Below, piece by piece: positions 1-8,615 of a DNA stretch of 64,000 bases. The position numbers were made by a program, and so were the translations under genes. The number at the start of each line of letters is the position of its first letter. Position 1 is the stretch's first letter. Under the pieces are notes generated by a model, which saw nothing but the letters and a program-made list of their open reading frames with translations, was not told where the DNA came from and ran no database searches. Origin of the DNA: Segnochrobactrum spirostomi (GTDB taxonomy: Bacteria; Pseudomonadota; Alphaproteobacteria; Rhizobiales; Segnochrobactraceae); contig NZ_VWNA01000001.1 of the NCBI RefSeq assembly GCF_009600605.1, forward strand, positions 372,001-436,000. Direction: 5' to 3'.

Positions 1-24
1 GGGCGCGGGATCGTTACGCGATCC

Positions 25-498
25 TCAGGCGAACGAGGTCTGGTCGAGCGCCGCCCAAACCTCGTCCACGGTGCGGGCACCGGCAAGGGCCTCGACGGCG
101 CCCGGCCGCTGGATGGTCTCGGCAATCTGCTGGAGCATCTCGATCTGCCGCTTGCGCTCGTTGAGCGCCATCAGGAAGACGACGCGGACCGGCAGCTTCT
201 CGTCCGGATCCTCCATGTTGGAGAACACGACGGGCGTGTCGAACGTCGCAAGGGCAAGAGACGGCGCGATCACATGCTCGGGATCGGTGTGCGGCACCGC
301 GACGTTGAAGGCGGTGCCGAGCGGCAGTCCGGTCGGCATCGTCGCCTCGCGGGCGATGACCGCCTCGACGAAGCTCGGATGCACACGGCCGAGCGCCTGG
401 AGTTTGCCGCCGAGGAGGCGGATCACCGCCTCCGGCGTGTCGGCCTCGGCCCTCAGGACGATCGCCTGGGGATCGAGGAATCGGGAGAACGTGCTCAC
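25..498 (-). CDS. gatA: PTS sugar transporter subunit IIA, galactitol/fructose type
   Basis: Cytoplasmic phosphocarrier of a sugar or polyol phosphotransferase system. It should take phosphate from HPr and pass it to a IIB partner. The 157-residue length is normal for a type-2 IIA domain, and AVPHTDPEHV carries the family's phosphorylated histidine. The start is a GTG at 498, preceded at good spacing by GAGGAG. It lies about 120 bp downstream of the IIC gene and probably in the same transcript. No IIB gene is visible; it may lie beyond the left edge. The IIA family is clear, but the substrate is not. Confidence 0.85.
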   Translation of the reverse strand: MSTFSRFLDPQAIVLRAEADTPEAVIRLLGGKLQALGRVHPSFVEAVIAREATMPTGLPLGTAFNVAVPHTDPEHVIAPSLALATFDTPVVFSNMEDPDEKLPVRVVFLMALNERKRQIEMLQQIAETIQRPGAVEALAGARTVDEVWAALDQTSFA

Positions 499-618
499 GG
501 GAATCTCTCCTCAAGGAGGCCGCCGGGGGCGCTCGCTCCATCGCGGGGCGGGCTCTTTCGGGCGGCCGTCTCGGCGCAGGGCACCGCCCGACCAAAGCCG
601 GGGCGGTGCGCGCGGGGA

Positions 619-2043
619 TCACTCGGCCGGAACGGTCCGGCCGCCGGTGACGGTCGCCTCCGGCTCGGCACCCGCGGCGTGTTCCCACGCCCGGGTGTTG
701 CGGCGGAAGCCCCAGAAGGCGGCCGCGATGAGGACCAGGATCACGCCGAGACCGGCGATGCCGAGGCCCTGCACGAGTTGCACGACGACGTAGCTGATCC
801 ACAGGAAGCCATCGACGACGCTGGTGATCTGCACCGCGTTCGCCGGCAGCTTGAAGCCGGCCCCGACCGCCGCCGAGGTGAAGAGCGGCGCGAGCGCGTT
901 CGCCACATAGAAGCCGACGGCGAGAGTCACCGCCCCGACGATGACCATGCGGAACACGTTGCCGTTCAGGACCGGCGCCGCCATGGCGACGAGGAACGGG
1001 ATCACCGCGAGGTCGGCGAACAGGATCACGCGATTGCCGGGCAGCACCACCGACAGCAGGATCGCGATCGGCACCAGGATCAGCGCGCTCGAGATCGCGG
1101 CCGGGTGGCCGATCAGGATCGCGGAATCGAGGCCGACCAGGATTTCGCGGTCACCGGCGCGGCGCTTGACGAAGTCGCGCGCGGCTTCCGACACCGGGAT
1201 CAGGCCCTCCATGAGGATCTTCACCATGCGCGGCAGGATCAGCATGACGGCGGCGAGGTTCATGCCGGTCTGGAGCACCTTCGTGACCACCACCTCAATG
1301 CCGCCGGCGTTGTAGTAGCCGATGAGGCCGAGCACGAGGCCGATGACGAGGCCGAGCACGACCGGCTCGCCGAGCACGCCGAAGCGGCGCTGGATGGTGT
1401 CGGTCGAGATCTCGATCTTGTTGATGCCCGGGATGCGCTCGATCACCCAATTGATGGCGATCGCGATCGGCATGATCTGCGCCGAGGCGAGATGGGGCAC
1501 CGAGACGCCCGGCACGCCGTAGAATTTCTGCACCGCCTTGGCCGACCAATCGGCGAAGAGGAGCGCCAGCGCCGCCATCAGGGCCGCGGTGACGATGCCG
1601 TAGGTCAGGCTGTTGGTCGCCGCGACGACGAGCGAGCCGATGAAGGCGAAGTGCCAGAAGTTCCAGACGTCGACGTTGAGGGTGCGGGTCAGGCCCGTCA
1701 GCAGCAGCGCGACGTTGACGATGATGGCGACCGGGATGACCCAGAGGCCGACCGACGAGCCGAAGGCGATCGCCGCCGCCGACGGCCAACCCACGTCGAC
1801 GATGTCGCGCTGGATGCCGGTGTTCTTCACGATCGCCTGCGCCACGTCGGCGAGGCTCGTGAACATCAGGCCGAGCACCAGATTGATGCCGATGAAAGCG
1901 ACGCCGATCGTCACGCCGGCGCGGAACGCGCGGCCCGGCTTGGCGCCGAGCACGAGGCCGATCACGAAGATCACGATCGGCAACAGGACCGTCGCGCCGA
2001 GCGAATCGACGACGGCCTTCAACCCTTGAAGGAATGCATCCAT
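619..2043 (-). CDS. gatC: PTS galactitol-type transporter subunit IIC
   Basis: Membrane permease component of a type-II PTS that moves and phosphorylates a sugar or polyol. The 474 residues form many hydrophobic helices, starting with one at about residues 15-35, and the sequence resembles the GatC family throughout (for example NVDVWNFWHFAFIGSLV). The start ATG at 2043 follows GGGAGGGACGGAA. It is first gene of a leftward unit with the IIA gene and is divergent from a SorC-family regulator that probably controls it. Galactitol is only the family label; other polyols or pentoses are possible. Confidence 0.85.
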   Translation of the reverse strand: MDAFLQGLKAVVDSLGATVLLPIVIFVIGLVLGAKPGRAFRAGVTIGVAFIGINLVLGLMFTSLADVAQAIVKNTGIQRDIVDVGWPSAAAIAFGSSVGLWVIPVAIIVNVALLLTGLTRTLNVDVWNFWHFAFIGSLVVAATNSLTYGIVTAALMAALALLFADWSAKAVQKFYGVPGVSVPHLASAQIMPIAIAINWVIERIPGINKIEISTDTIQRRFGVLGEPVVLGLVIGLVLGLIGYYNAGGIEVVVTKVLQTGMNLAAVMLILPRMVKILMEGLIPVSEAARDFVKRRAGDREILVGLDSAILIGHPAAISSALILVPIAILLSVVLPGNRVILFADLAVIPFLVAMAAPVLNGNVFRMVIVGAVTLAVGFYVANALAPLFTSAAVGAGFKLPANAVQITSVVDGFLWISYVVVQLVQGLGIAGLGVILVLIAAAFWGFRRNTRAWEHAAGAEPEATVTGGRTVPAE

Positions 2044-2110
2044 TTCCGTCCCTCCCGCGGCCGCCCCGAGGCCCCGCGATTGCTGTCATTCGGCTTCTTT
2101 CGAGCCGTTG

Positions 2111-2210
2111 TACTTTTGTGCGACCGCCGCACACTTGTTCAGTGTTGCCACCGATCCCAAGTCGCGTCAACAATTGTGCGCAGAGCGATCGATTGTGCAG
2201 CGCACTTGAG
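2111..2210. promoter_or_regulatory. Candidate SorC operator/promoter region between gatC and the regulator
   Basis: The divergent gap carries repeated TTGTGC words, at about 2116-2122, 2174-2180 and 2193-2198. The last is part of an imperfect palindrome, ATTGTGCAGCGCACTTG, at 2192-2208, just upstream of the regulator start. SorC-type regulators commonly bind such dyads in their own divergent promoters. The repeats are seen; the operator role is inferred. Confidence 0.4.
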
Positions 2211-2215
2211 GACCC

Positions 2216-3190
2216 ATGGCCGACACCAGGAGCACGGATCACGACCTCGCGGTGCGCGCGGCCTGGCTCTACTACGTGCACGGGAAGGGTCAGGAGGAGG
2301 TCGCGCGCGCCCTGCACGTGTCGCGGTTCAAGGTGACGCGGCTCCTCGCCGCCGCCCGCGATTCGGGCATCGTGAAGATCACGATCGAGCACGAGATGGC
2401 GGAGACGCTGGCGCTCGCCGACTGGATCGCCCGGCGCTGGAATCTCAAGGAGTGCATCCTCACCCCCTATTTCGAGGACGAGGTCGCCGGCATGTCGGAC
2501 GATGTCGCCGACCGGCTGGCGCGACGCTCGGTCGGCATCGCGGCGGCGAACCATCTGACCCGCCGCCTCCAGAACGCCGAGCAGGTCACCGTCGGCCTCG
2601 GCTCGGGCCGCACCATCGCCGCGCTCGCCGAGGCGTTCACCGGCTTCCCGAAACCGAACGCCTGCTTCGTCTCGATCTGCGGCTCGCTCACCCACACCGC
2701 CTCCACCCACGCCTTCGAGGTGGTGCAGCGCTTCGCCCAGGCCTGCGGCGCGGAGGGGCACTTCCTCGCCGCCCCCTTCCTGACCGACAGCGTGCAGGAT
2801 TTCGACGTCATCACCGGCCAGCGCATCGTCCAGGAGACCCTGGCGCTCGCCCGCACCGCCGATTTCCACATCGTCAGCCTCGGCGAGCTCACCCGCGACG
2901 CCTTCCTGGTCCGCCAGGGGCTGCTGACGGAGCCGGACCTCGAAAGCGCGCTCGCCGCCGGTGCCGCGTGCGACATGGCCGGCAAGTTCTTCGACGCCGA
3001 GGGCCGGCTCGCCGAATGCGACCTCAATCTGCGCAGCCCGAGCCTCTCGATCGGCGATCTCGAGCGGCAGGAGGTGGTGCTGCTCGCCGCCGGCCGCCGC
3101 AAGGGCGCGGCGCTGCGCTCGATCCTCAAGACGGGGCTGATCGACCGCCTCATCCTCGACGGCGAACTCGCGACCCAGATCCTCGGCTGA
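2216..3190 (+). CDS. SorC/DeoR-type sugar-binding transcriptional regulator
   Basis: Probable ligand-responsive regulator of the adjacent PTS. The N-terminal helix-turn-helix (about residues 10-50) includes QEEVARALHVSRFKVTRLL. It is followed by a SorC sugar-binding domain with a VGLGSGRTIAAL phosphate-sugar binding motif near residue 125. The 324-residue length is typical. It is transcribed away from gatC across a 172 bp gap with TTGTGC repeats, the usual arrangement for autoregulation plus control of the divergent transporter. The inducer, probably a phosphorylated sugar, cannot be read from the sequence. Confidence 0.85.
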   Translation: MADTRSTDHDLAVRAAWLYYVHGKGQEEVARALHVSRFKVTRLLAAARDSGIVKITIEHEMAETLALADWIARRWNLKECILTPYFEDEVAGMSDDVADRLARRSVGIAAANHLTRRLQNAEQVTVGLGSGRTIAALAEAFTGFPKPNACFVSICGSLTHTASTHAFEVVQRFAQACGAEGHFLAAPFLTDSVQDFDVITGQRIVQETLALARTADFHIVSLGELTRDAFLVRQGLLTEPDLESALAAGAACDMAGKFFDAEGRLAECDLNLRSPSLSIGDLERQEVVLLAAGRRKGAALRSILKTGLIDRLILDGELATQILG

Positions 3191-3212
3191 AATCGGCGGA
3201 ACACCGGACGCG

Positions 3213-3234
3213 CGGAACCGCAAACTGTTCCGCT
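3213..3234. promoter_or_regulatory. Inverted repeat upstream of dxs
   Basis: GCGGAAC and GTTCCGC form a perfect 7-bp dyad around an 8-nt spacer, between the regulator stop (3190) and dxs (3293). It could be a second regulator site or a weak hairpin terminator. There is no T-run after it, so an operator is slightly more likely. Confidence 0.35.
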
Positions 3235-3292
3235 TGCGTTCTGCCGGACGGGCTCCTTATGAAAACGACCTCCTATTCTGGAGGCCGAGCCC

Positions 3293-5236
3293 ATGAAGAC
3301 GCCCCCCGCGACGCCCCTCCTCGACCGCATTCGCACGCCCGCGGACCTGCGCCGGCTGCCGGTTTCGGCGCTGCGCCAGGTCGCCGACGAAGTGCGGGCG
3401 GAGATGATCGACGCGGTCTCGACGACCGGCGGCCATCTCGGCGCCGGCCTCGGTGTCGTCGAACTCACCGTCGCCCTCCATCACGTGTTCGAGACGCCGC
3501 GCGACCGGCTGATCTGGGACGTCGGCCATCAGACCTATCCCCACAAGATCCTGACCGGGCGGCGCGACCGCATCCGCACCCTACGTCAGGGCGGCGGGCT
3601 CTCGGGCTTCACCAAGCGCTCGGAATCCGAATACGACCCGTTCGGCGCCGCCCATTCCTCGACCTCGATCTCGGCCGGCCTCGGCTTCGCGATCGCCCGC
3701 GATCTCCTCGGCGAGCGCAGCCACGTCGTCAGCATCATCGGCGACGGCGCGATGACCGGCGGCATGGCCTACGAGGCGATGAACAATGCGGGGGCGCTGG
3801 GCAGCCGCCTCGTGGTCGTGCTCAACGACAACGACATGTCGATCGCCCCGCCGGTCGGCGCGCTCAACGGCCACCTCGCCCGGCTCGTCTCGGAGCCCGC
3901 CTTTCTCGGCTTCCGCGACGCCGTGAAGGGCATCGCCCGCCATCTCCCCGCCTTCGTCGAGCGGGGCGCGGCGCGGGCGGAGAAGATCGCCAAGGATTTC
4001 GCCACCGGCTTTTCCCGCGACGGCAACGCCGGCGGCACGCTCTTCGAGGCGCTTGGCTTCTATTATGTCGGGCCCATCGACGGCCACGATCTCGACCAGC
4101 TCGTCGCCGTCCTGAGCAATGCGCGCGAGGCGGCGCGCGGGCCGATCCTGGTCCACGTCGTCACCGAGAAGGGCAAGGGCTATGCCCCGGCCGAGCGCGC
4201 CGCAGACAAATATCACGGCGTCTCCCGCTTCGATGTCGTCACCGGCGAGCAGGCGAAGGTGAAGGGCAACGCCCCCGCTTATACCCGCGTGTTCGCCGAG
4301 AGCCTGATCGCCGAGGCGGAGGCCGACGAGCGGGTGGTGGCGATCACCGCGGCGATGCCGTCCGGGACGGGGCTCGGCCTCTTCGGCGAGGTCTTCCCGA
4401 AGCGCACCTTCGACGTCGGCATCGCCGAGCAGCACGCGGTGACGTTCGCGGCGGCGCTCGCGGCCGGCGGGCTCAAGCCGTTCTGCGCGATCTACTCGAC
4501 CTTCCTGCAGCGCGGCTACGATCAGATCGTCCACGACGTCGCGCTCCAGGGCCTGCCGGTGCGCTTCCCGATCGATCGCGCCGGCCTTGTCGGTGCCGAC
4601 GGCGCGACTCACGCGGGGGCGTTCGACACGGCTTTCCTGACCTGCCTGCCGGGCATGGTGGTGATGGCGGCGGGCGACGAGGCGGAACTGCGCCACATGG
4701 TGGCGACCGCCGTCGCCTACGACGACGGGCCGATCGCGTTCCGCTTTCCACGCGGCGACGGGCTGGGCGTCGAGATGCCCGAGCGAGGCGTGCCCCTCGA
4801 GATCGGCCGCGGGCGTGTGCTCAGGCAAGGCGACCGCATCGCCATGCTCTCCTTCGGCGCCCGCCTCGGCGAGTGCCTCAAGGCAGCCGAGGTCCTCGAT
4901 GCGGCCGGGCTCTCGACGACCGTCGCGGACGCCCGGTTCGCCAAGCCGCTCGATGTCGATCTCCTGCTCCGCCTCGCCCGGGAACACGCCGTGCTCCTGA
5001 CCGTGGAGGAGGGTTCGGCCGGCGGATTCGGTGCGCACGCGCTCCACGCTCTCGCCGCCGCCGGCGCGCTCGACAACGGCCTCCGCGTCCGCACATTGAC
5101 GCTGCCGGATCTCTACCAGGATCACGACAAGCCGGAGGTGATGTACCGGGCGGCCGGGCTCGACGCGGCCGGCATCGCGGCGAGCGCCATGGCCGCGCTC
5201 GGCATCGAGGCGGCCGGCGCCGCATCGCGCGGCTGA
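3293..5236 (+). CDS. dxs: 1-deoxy-D-xylulose-5-phosphate synthase
   Basis: Thiamine-diphosphate enzyme joining pyruvate and glyceraldehyde 3-phosphate into DXP, the first step of the MEP isoprenoid pathway and a precursor step for thiamine and pyridoxal phosphate. The 647 residues are full length. Visible signatures are [16 protein letters not shown] (about 44-59), the TPP motif [16 protein letters not shown] (150-165), IAEQHAVTF with the catalytic Glu near 378, and [13 protein letters not shown]. The start ATG follows CTGGAGG. It reads the same way as the SorC gene, 100 bp downstream and behind an inverted repeat. Its position beside a PTS locus is unusual for an isoprenoid gene. Confidence 0.95.
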   Translation: MKTPPATPLLDRIRTPADLRRLPVSALRQVADEVRAEMIDAVSTTGGHLGAGLGVVELTVALHHVFETPRDRLIWDVGHQTYPHKILTGRRDRIRTLRQGGGLSGFTKRSESEYDPFGAAHSSTSISAGLGFAIARDLLGERSHVVSIIGDGAMTGGMAYEAMNNAGALGSRLVVVLNDNDMSIAPPVGALNGHLARLVSEPAFLGFRDAVKGIARHLPAFVERGAARAEKIAKDFATGFSRDGNAGGTLFEALGFYYVGPIDGHDLDQLVAVLSNAREAARGPILVHVVTEKGKGYAPAERAADKYHGVSRFDVVTGEQAKVKGNAPAYTRVFAESLIAEAEADERVVAITAAMPSGTGLGLFGEVFPKRTFDVGIAEQHAVTFAAALAAGGLKPFCAIYSTFLQRGYDQIVHDVALQGLPVRFPIDRAGLVGADGATHAGAFDTAFLTCLPGMVVMAAGDEAELRHMVATAVAYDDGPIAFRFPRGDGLGVEMPERGVPLEIGRGRVLRQGDRIAMLSFGARLGECLKAAEVLDAAGLSTTVADARFAKPLDVDLLLRLAREHAVLLTVEEGSAGGFGAHALHALAAAGALDNGLRVRTLTLPDLYQDHDKPEVMYRAAGLDAAGIAASAMAALGIEAAGAASRG

Positions 5237-5505
5237 GGGCGAAAAGCACAACCGGCGACACGCTTTCGCCATTTCGGGGCGGGAGAGGAAAAGCGCGGCG
5301 ACGGACGCGAACGGAGCGGCGGGCTTTCGCGGGCTTGCGGCGATCGGCGCGGGGGACGGATCGCGAACCGGTGTGGGACATCTCCCACCTGCTCCGGTTA
5401 GGATGACGTCCGCCGATCTTGAGCCGAATGTGCCGAAGCGTCCGCCCCGCCTTGTCGCGGCGGACGCTTCCCGTGTCCCGAACCCGACCGCGTCGCGAGC
5501 CCGTC

Positions 5506-6864
5506 ATGGTCTCTTCCCTGCGCCCGATCCTTTCGCTCCTGCTCGGGGCCGCGTTCATTCTGGCCGGCAACGGCCTGCAATTCACGCTCTTGCCCCTTCG
5601 CGGCGAGGCGGAGGGCTTCAGCGCCATCGCGCTCGGCCTGCTCGGCTCGGCCTATTATGTCGGCTTCGTCGCCGGCTGCCTGCTCGGGCCCTATCTCGTG
5701 CTGCGTGCCGGCCACATCCGCGCCTTCGCGGCGATGGTCTCGATCGCCTCGGCCGTGGTGCTCGGCTACACCATGACGGTCGATCCGGTGCTGTGGTCGA
5801 TCCTGCGCGCCATCACCGGCTTCTGCCTCGCCGGGCTCTATCTCATCATCGAGAGCTGGCTCAACGACAGCGCCACCAACCAGAACCGCGGCCTCGTCAT
5901 GTCGGCCTACATCGTCGTGAACTTCGCGACGATCACCATCGGCCAGATGCTGGTGACGTTGAACCCGGTGAAATCGTTCGCCTCGTTCGCCCTCGCCTCG
6001 ATGCTCGCCTCGGTCGCCGTGGTACCGGTCGCCCTGACCCGCTCGGCCCAGCCGGCGCCGATCGCGCTCATTCGCTTCTCGCCCAAGCGGCTCTATCGCT
6101 CCGCGCCCGTCGGCCTCGTCGGCGCCTTCATGATCGGCGTCGCGAACGGCGCGTTCTGGAGCCTAGGGCCCTTGTTCGCGACGGGGAGCGGCCTCGGCGT
6201 CGACGATGCGGCGATGTTCATGAGCACGGCGGTCATCGCGGGCGCCCTCGCCCAGTGGCCGGTCGGCCGCCTCTCCGATTCCTTCGATCGCCGCAAGGTT
6301 CTCGCCGTCCTTCTCGTCGGCGCAGCCTTCAGCGGCATCGCGCTGTGGCTGACGCCGCTGTCGCCGACGACACTCGCCGTCCTCGCCTTCGTGTTCGGCG
6401 CGCTCACCCTGCCCGGCTATTCGCTCGCCGCCGCTCACGCCTACGACAACACGCCGCGCGGCGGCTATGTCGAGACGGCGGCCGGCATTCTGCTGTCGAA
6501 CGGCCTCGGCTCGGTATTCGGGCCGTCGCTCGCCTCGCTCCTCGTCATTCGGCTCGGGCCCGGCGCGCTGTTCCTGTTCACCGCCATCACCCAGGTTGTG
6601 CTGCTCGCTTTCATCCTGTGGCGCGTCTCGGTGCGCTCGCCGCGGCCGTCGGCCGAGAAATCGGGCTTCGACCTGTCGGCGACCGCCCCCGTCGGCGGCG
6701 CCATCACGCCGAATCCGCTGGACACCCTCGACCCGCTCGTCCACGTGCCGAACACGCCGCCGGCCCCTCCGAGACCGCCTGCGAGCCCGCCGTCCTCCCC
6801 GTCCTCCGGCACCGCGCCGGCGGCCAACGAGGACCCGACGGAAACGGCCAAGGGCGCCGCCTGA
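5506..6864 (+). CDS. MFS transporter
   Basis: Twelve-helix major facilitator of the inner membrane, 452 residues, with helices from about residue 5. The loop after helix 2 reads LGPYLVLRAGHIRAF and the middle loop reads VGRLSDSFDRRKVLAV, a clear MFS motif. The last 60 residues are a Pro/Ser/Ala-rich cytoplasmic tail. I chose the ATG at 5506 because residues upstream of it are Arg-rich and unlike a leader, and the first helix begins just after it. The family resembles YcaD/CynX-like permeases; the substrate is unknown. Confidence 0.8.
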   Translation: MVSSLRPILSLLLGAAFILAGNGLQFTLLPLRGEAEGFSAIALGLLGSAYYVGFVAGCLLGPYLVLRAGHIRAFAAMVSIASAVVLGYTMTVDPVLWSILRAITGFCLAGLYLIIESWLNDSATNQNRGLVMSAYIVVNFATITIGQMLVTLNPVKSFASFALASMLASVAVVPVALTRSAQPAPIALIRFSPKRLYRSAPVGLVGAFMIGVANGAFWSLGPLFATGSGLGVDDAAMFMSTAVIAGALAQWPVGRLSDSFDRRKVLAVLLVGAAFSGIALWLTPLSPTTLAVLAFVFGALTLPGYSLAAAHAYDNTPRGGYVETAAGILLSNGLGSVFGPSLASLLVIRLGPGALFLFTAITQVVLLAFILWRVSVRSPRPSAEKSGFDLSATAPVGGAITPNPLDTLDPLVHVPNTPPAPPRPPASPPSSPSSGTAPAANEDPTETAKGAA

Positions 6865-7001
6865 GGGCGGTGCGGCGCTCAGAACCTTGCCGCGCCGGCT
6901 CTGGTGCCCCATGGTCCGTGCCGCGGATGGCTCGGGCGAGCGGGGCCCCGGACATCGCGGCGGCCGTCCGCGGCGCCGCGCGCTAGACGTGAGTGGAGAC
7001 G

Positions 7002-7634
7002 ATGGCACCCATAAAGACACCAGCACCGAACCCGAGCTCGAACCGCGGCTTGCGCTTTGCGATCTGGGGCGTCGCGCTCGTCGTCATCGCCCTCGCCGGA
7101 GCCATGTCGCTCGGCCTCGTGCCCCTCGGGGGCATGACCGGCTCGCCGAATGTCGGCACCATCGGCGGCCCCTTCACCCTGGTGAACACCGACGGCAAGA
7201 CGGTCACGGACGCCGATTTCAAGGGCAAGGCGCGCGCCATGTTCTTCGGCTTCACCCATTGCCCGGACGTCTGCCCGACGACGCTCGCCGACGCCGGCAA
7301 CTGGCTGAACGCGCTCGGACCCAAGGCGAACGATATCGATTTCATCTTCGTCTCGGTCGACCCGTCGCGGGACACGCCGCAGCAGATGAAGGATTATCTC
7401 TCCGCCTTCGATCCGCGGATCATCGGTCTGACCGGCTCACAGGCCGAGATCGACAAGGCGGTCAAGGAATTCCGCGTCTACGCCCGCAAGGTCGAGACCA
7501 GCAACGGCGACTACACGATGGACCATTCGGCCGCCGTGCTCCTGTTCGACCGCAACGGCACCTTCGCCGGCACCGTCGATTTCAACGATCCCGAGGACAA
7601 GGCCGTCGCCAAGCTCTCCAAGATCGTGAGCTGA
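7002..7634 (+). CDS. SCO1/SenC family copper-binding protein
   Basis: Membrane-anchored thioredoxin-fold protein that delivers copper to, or keeps reduced, the CuA centre of cytochrome c oxidase. It has one N-terminal anchor helix (about residues 18-40), then the copper ligands CPDVC at about 87-91 and the distal ligand His at about 175 in TMDHSA. Length is about 210 residues. A GTG at 6993 would add three residues; I prefer ATG 7002 because GGAG lies just before it. The oxidase genes are not in the window. Confidence 0.9.
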   Translation: MAPIKTPAPNPSSNRGLRFAIWGVALVVIALAGAMSLGLVPLGGMTGSPNVGTIGGPFTLVNTDGKTVTDADFKGKARAMFFGFTHCPDVCPTTLADAGNWLNALGPKANDIDFIFVSVDPSRDTPQQMKDYLSAFDPRIIGLTGSQAEIDKAVKEFRVYARKVETSNGDYTMDHSAAVLLFDRNGTFAGTVDFNDPEDKAVAKLSKIVS

Positions 7635-7652
7635 TGGTCTCTCGGTTCGCGG

Positions 7653-8330
7653 ATGGGGGCGGGAGCGACTGTGGAACGTGATCGGCGGCAGCTTCGCGGA
7701 TCGGGTGATCTCGGCGCCGCCGCGCCGAGCTTCGGGCCGGACGATCCACGCGCCCTCGCCCGGCGCCTGCGGATGTGGCGGAGCCTGAATTCCGTCAAGC
7801 AGCGCGCCCTCGCCGAGATGCTGGGCGTTTCGCAAACCATCATCTCCTTCTGGGAGACCGGGCGGGACGTGCCGAACCCGGCGCAGGTCGCCCACCTTAA
7901 AGCCTTGATGGCGGAGGCCGGACGAGACGAGGTCGCGATCGAACGTGCCTTCGTCGGACGTCAAGCGGCCGTGCGCGCCTTGTTCGATCTCGACGGAATC
8001 CGTCTGCTCGCGGCGTCAACGGGCTTCCGCCGCTTGTGGCCGCTCAGCGCGGACTTGGAAGGCCGGTGTCTCGCCGACAATCTCGTCGACGAGGCGCGAA
8101 AGCTCGCCGTCGACGACGATCTCAGGCATGCGATCTTCGAGGGCGCGCTCGGCCTCGCGAGCGGGATCAGCCTGCGGCACACGGATATCGAGTTCGATGA
8201 GGCGGTGCTGCACCGCTGGCACATCTGCTTCCGGCGCTACGGCCACCGCCGGCTCATCGACATGACCTTCGAACCCTGCGACGAGACCCTCGCGCCGGGC
8301 GTCACCGATCTCATCTACCTGGACAAGTGA
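7653..8330 (+). CDS. XRE-family regulator with C-terminal PAS-like region
   Basis: A helix-turn-helix of the Cro/C1 type sits at about residues 34-90 (RALAEMLGVSQTIISFWETG). A roughly 120-residue second domain follows, starting FDLDGIRLLAASTGFRRLW and ending GVTDLIYLDK, which looks like a PAS-type sensor. The total is 225 residues. The start at 7653 is 18 bp after the Sco gene stop; a GTG at 7671 is an alternative. The PAS reading is by pattern only, and no target is evident. Confidence 0.65.
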   Translation: MGAGATVERDRRQLRGSGDLGAAAPSFGPDDPRALARRLRMWRSLNSVKQRALAEMLGVSQTIISFWETGRDVPNPAQVAHLKALMAEAGRDEVAIERAFVGRQAAVRALFDLDGIRLLAASTGFRRLWPLSADLEGRCLADNLVDEARKLAVDDDLRHAIFEGALGLASGISLRHTDIEFDEAVLHRWHICFRRYGHRRLIDMTFEPCDETLAPGVTDLIYLDK

Positions 8331-8540
8331 TCCGTCGCCGCGACGACGGAGCGCCCCGCGCTCGTCGCCGCTCGATGCGTCCCTGTCTCACAGCGCCCCG
8401 CCCGGCTCATGCCCGCGGCGATTGCTGCTGCGCCCCGCCGACCGAACGGGACCTTCAGCTTATAACTTATTTCACCTCCCTCCCCGGCGCGAAGGTGGAC
8501 CTCCCTGCAACCTCATGATAGTTCGGCCTAAACGAACGTA

Positions 8541-8568
8541 TTGACGGCTCCAAACCAGACCGTACTAC
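8541..8568 (+). promoter_or_regulatory. Candidate sigma-70 promoter for the apyrase gene
   Basis: TTGACG at 8541-8546, a 16-bp spacer and TACTAC at 8563-8568 lie about 48 bp before the start codon. The -35 is strong and the -10 weak. The rest of the roughly 285 bp gap after the XRE gene holds a short AT-rich stretch near 8460 and nothing else I recognise. Confidence 0.4.
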
Positions 8569-8615
8569 GCTCGCCGTGAAACATCACGACGTCGCTGCTG
8601 CCGGAGGCATAGAAA

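Noticed and set aside
274-5406. Open frame of about 1,710 codons on the plus strand opposite the PTS genes and through dxs
   Set aside because: It is Arg/Asp/His-rich low-complexity sequence, a by-product of GC-rich third positions in the real genes, and shows no protein family.
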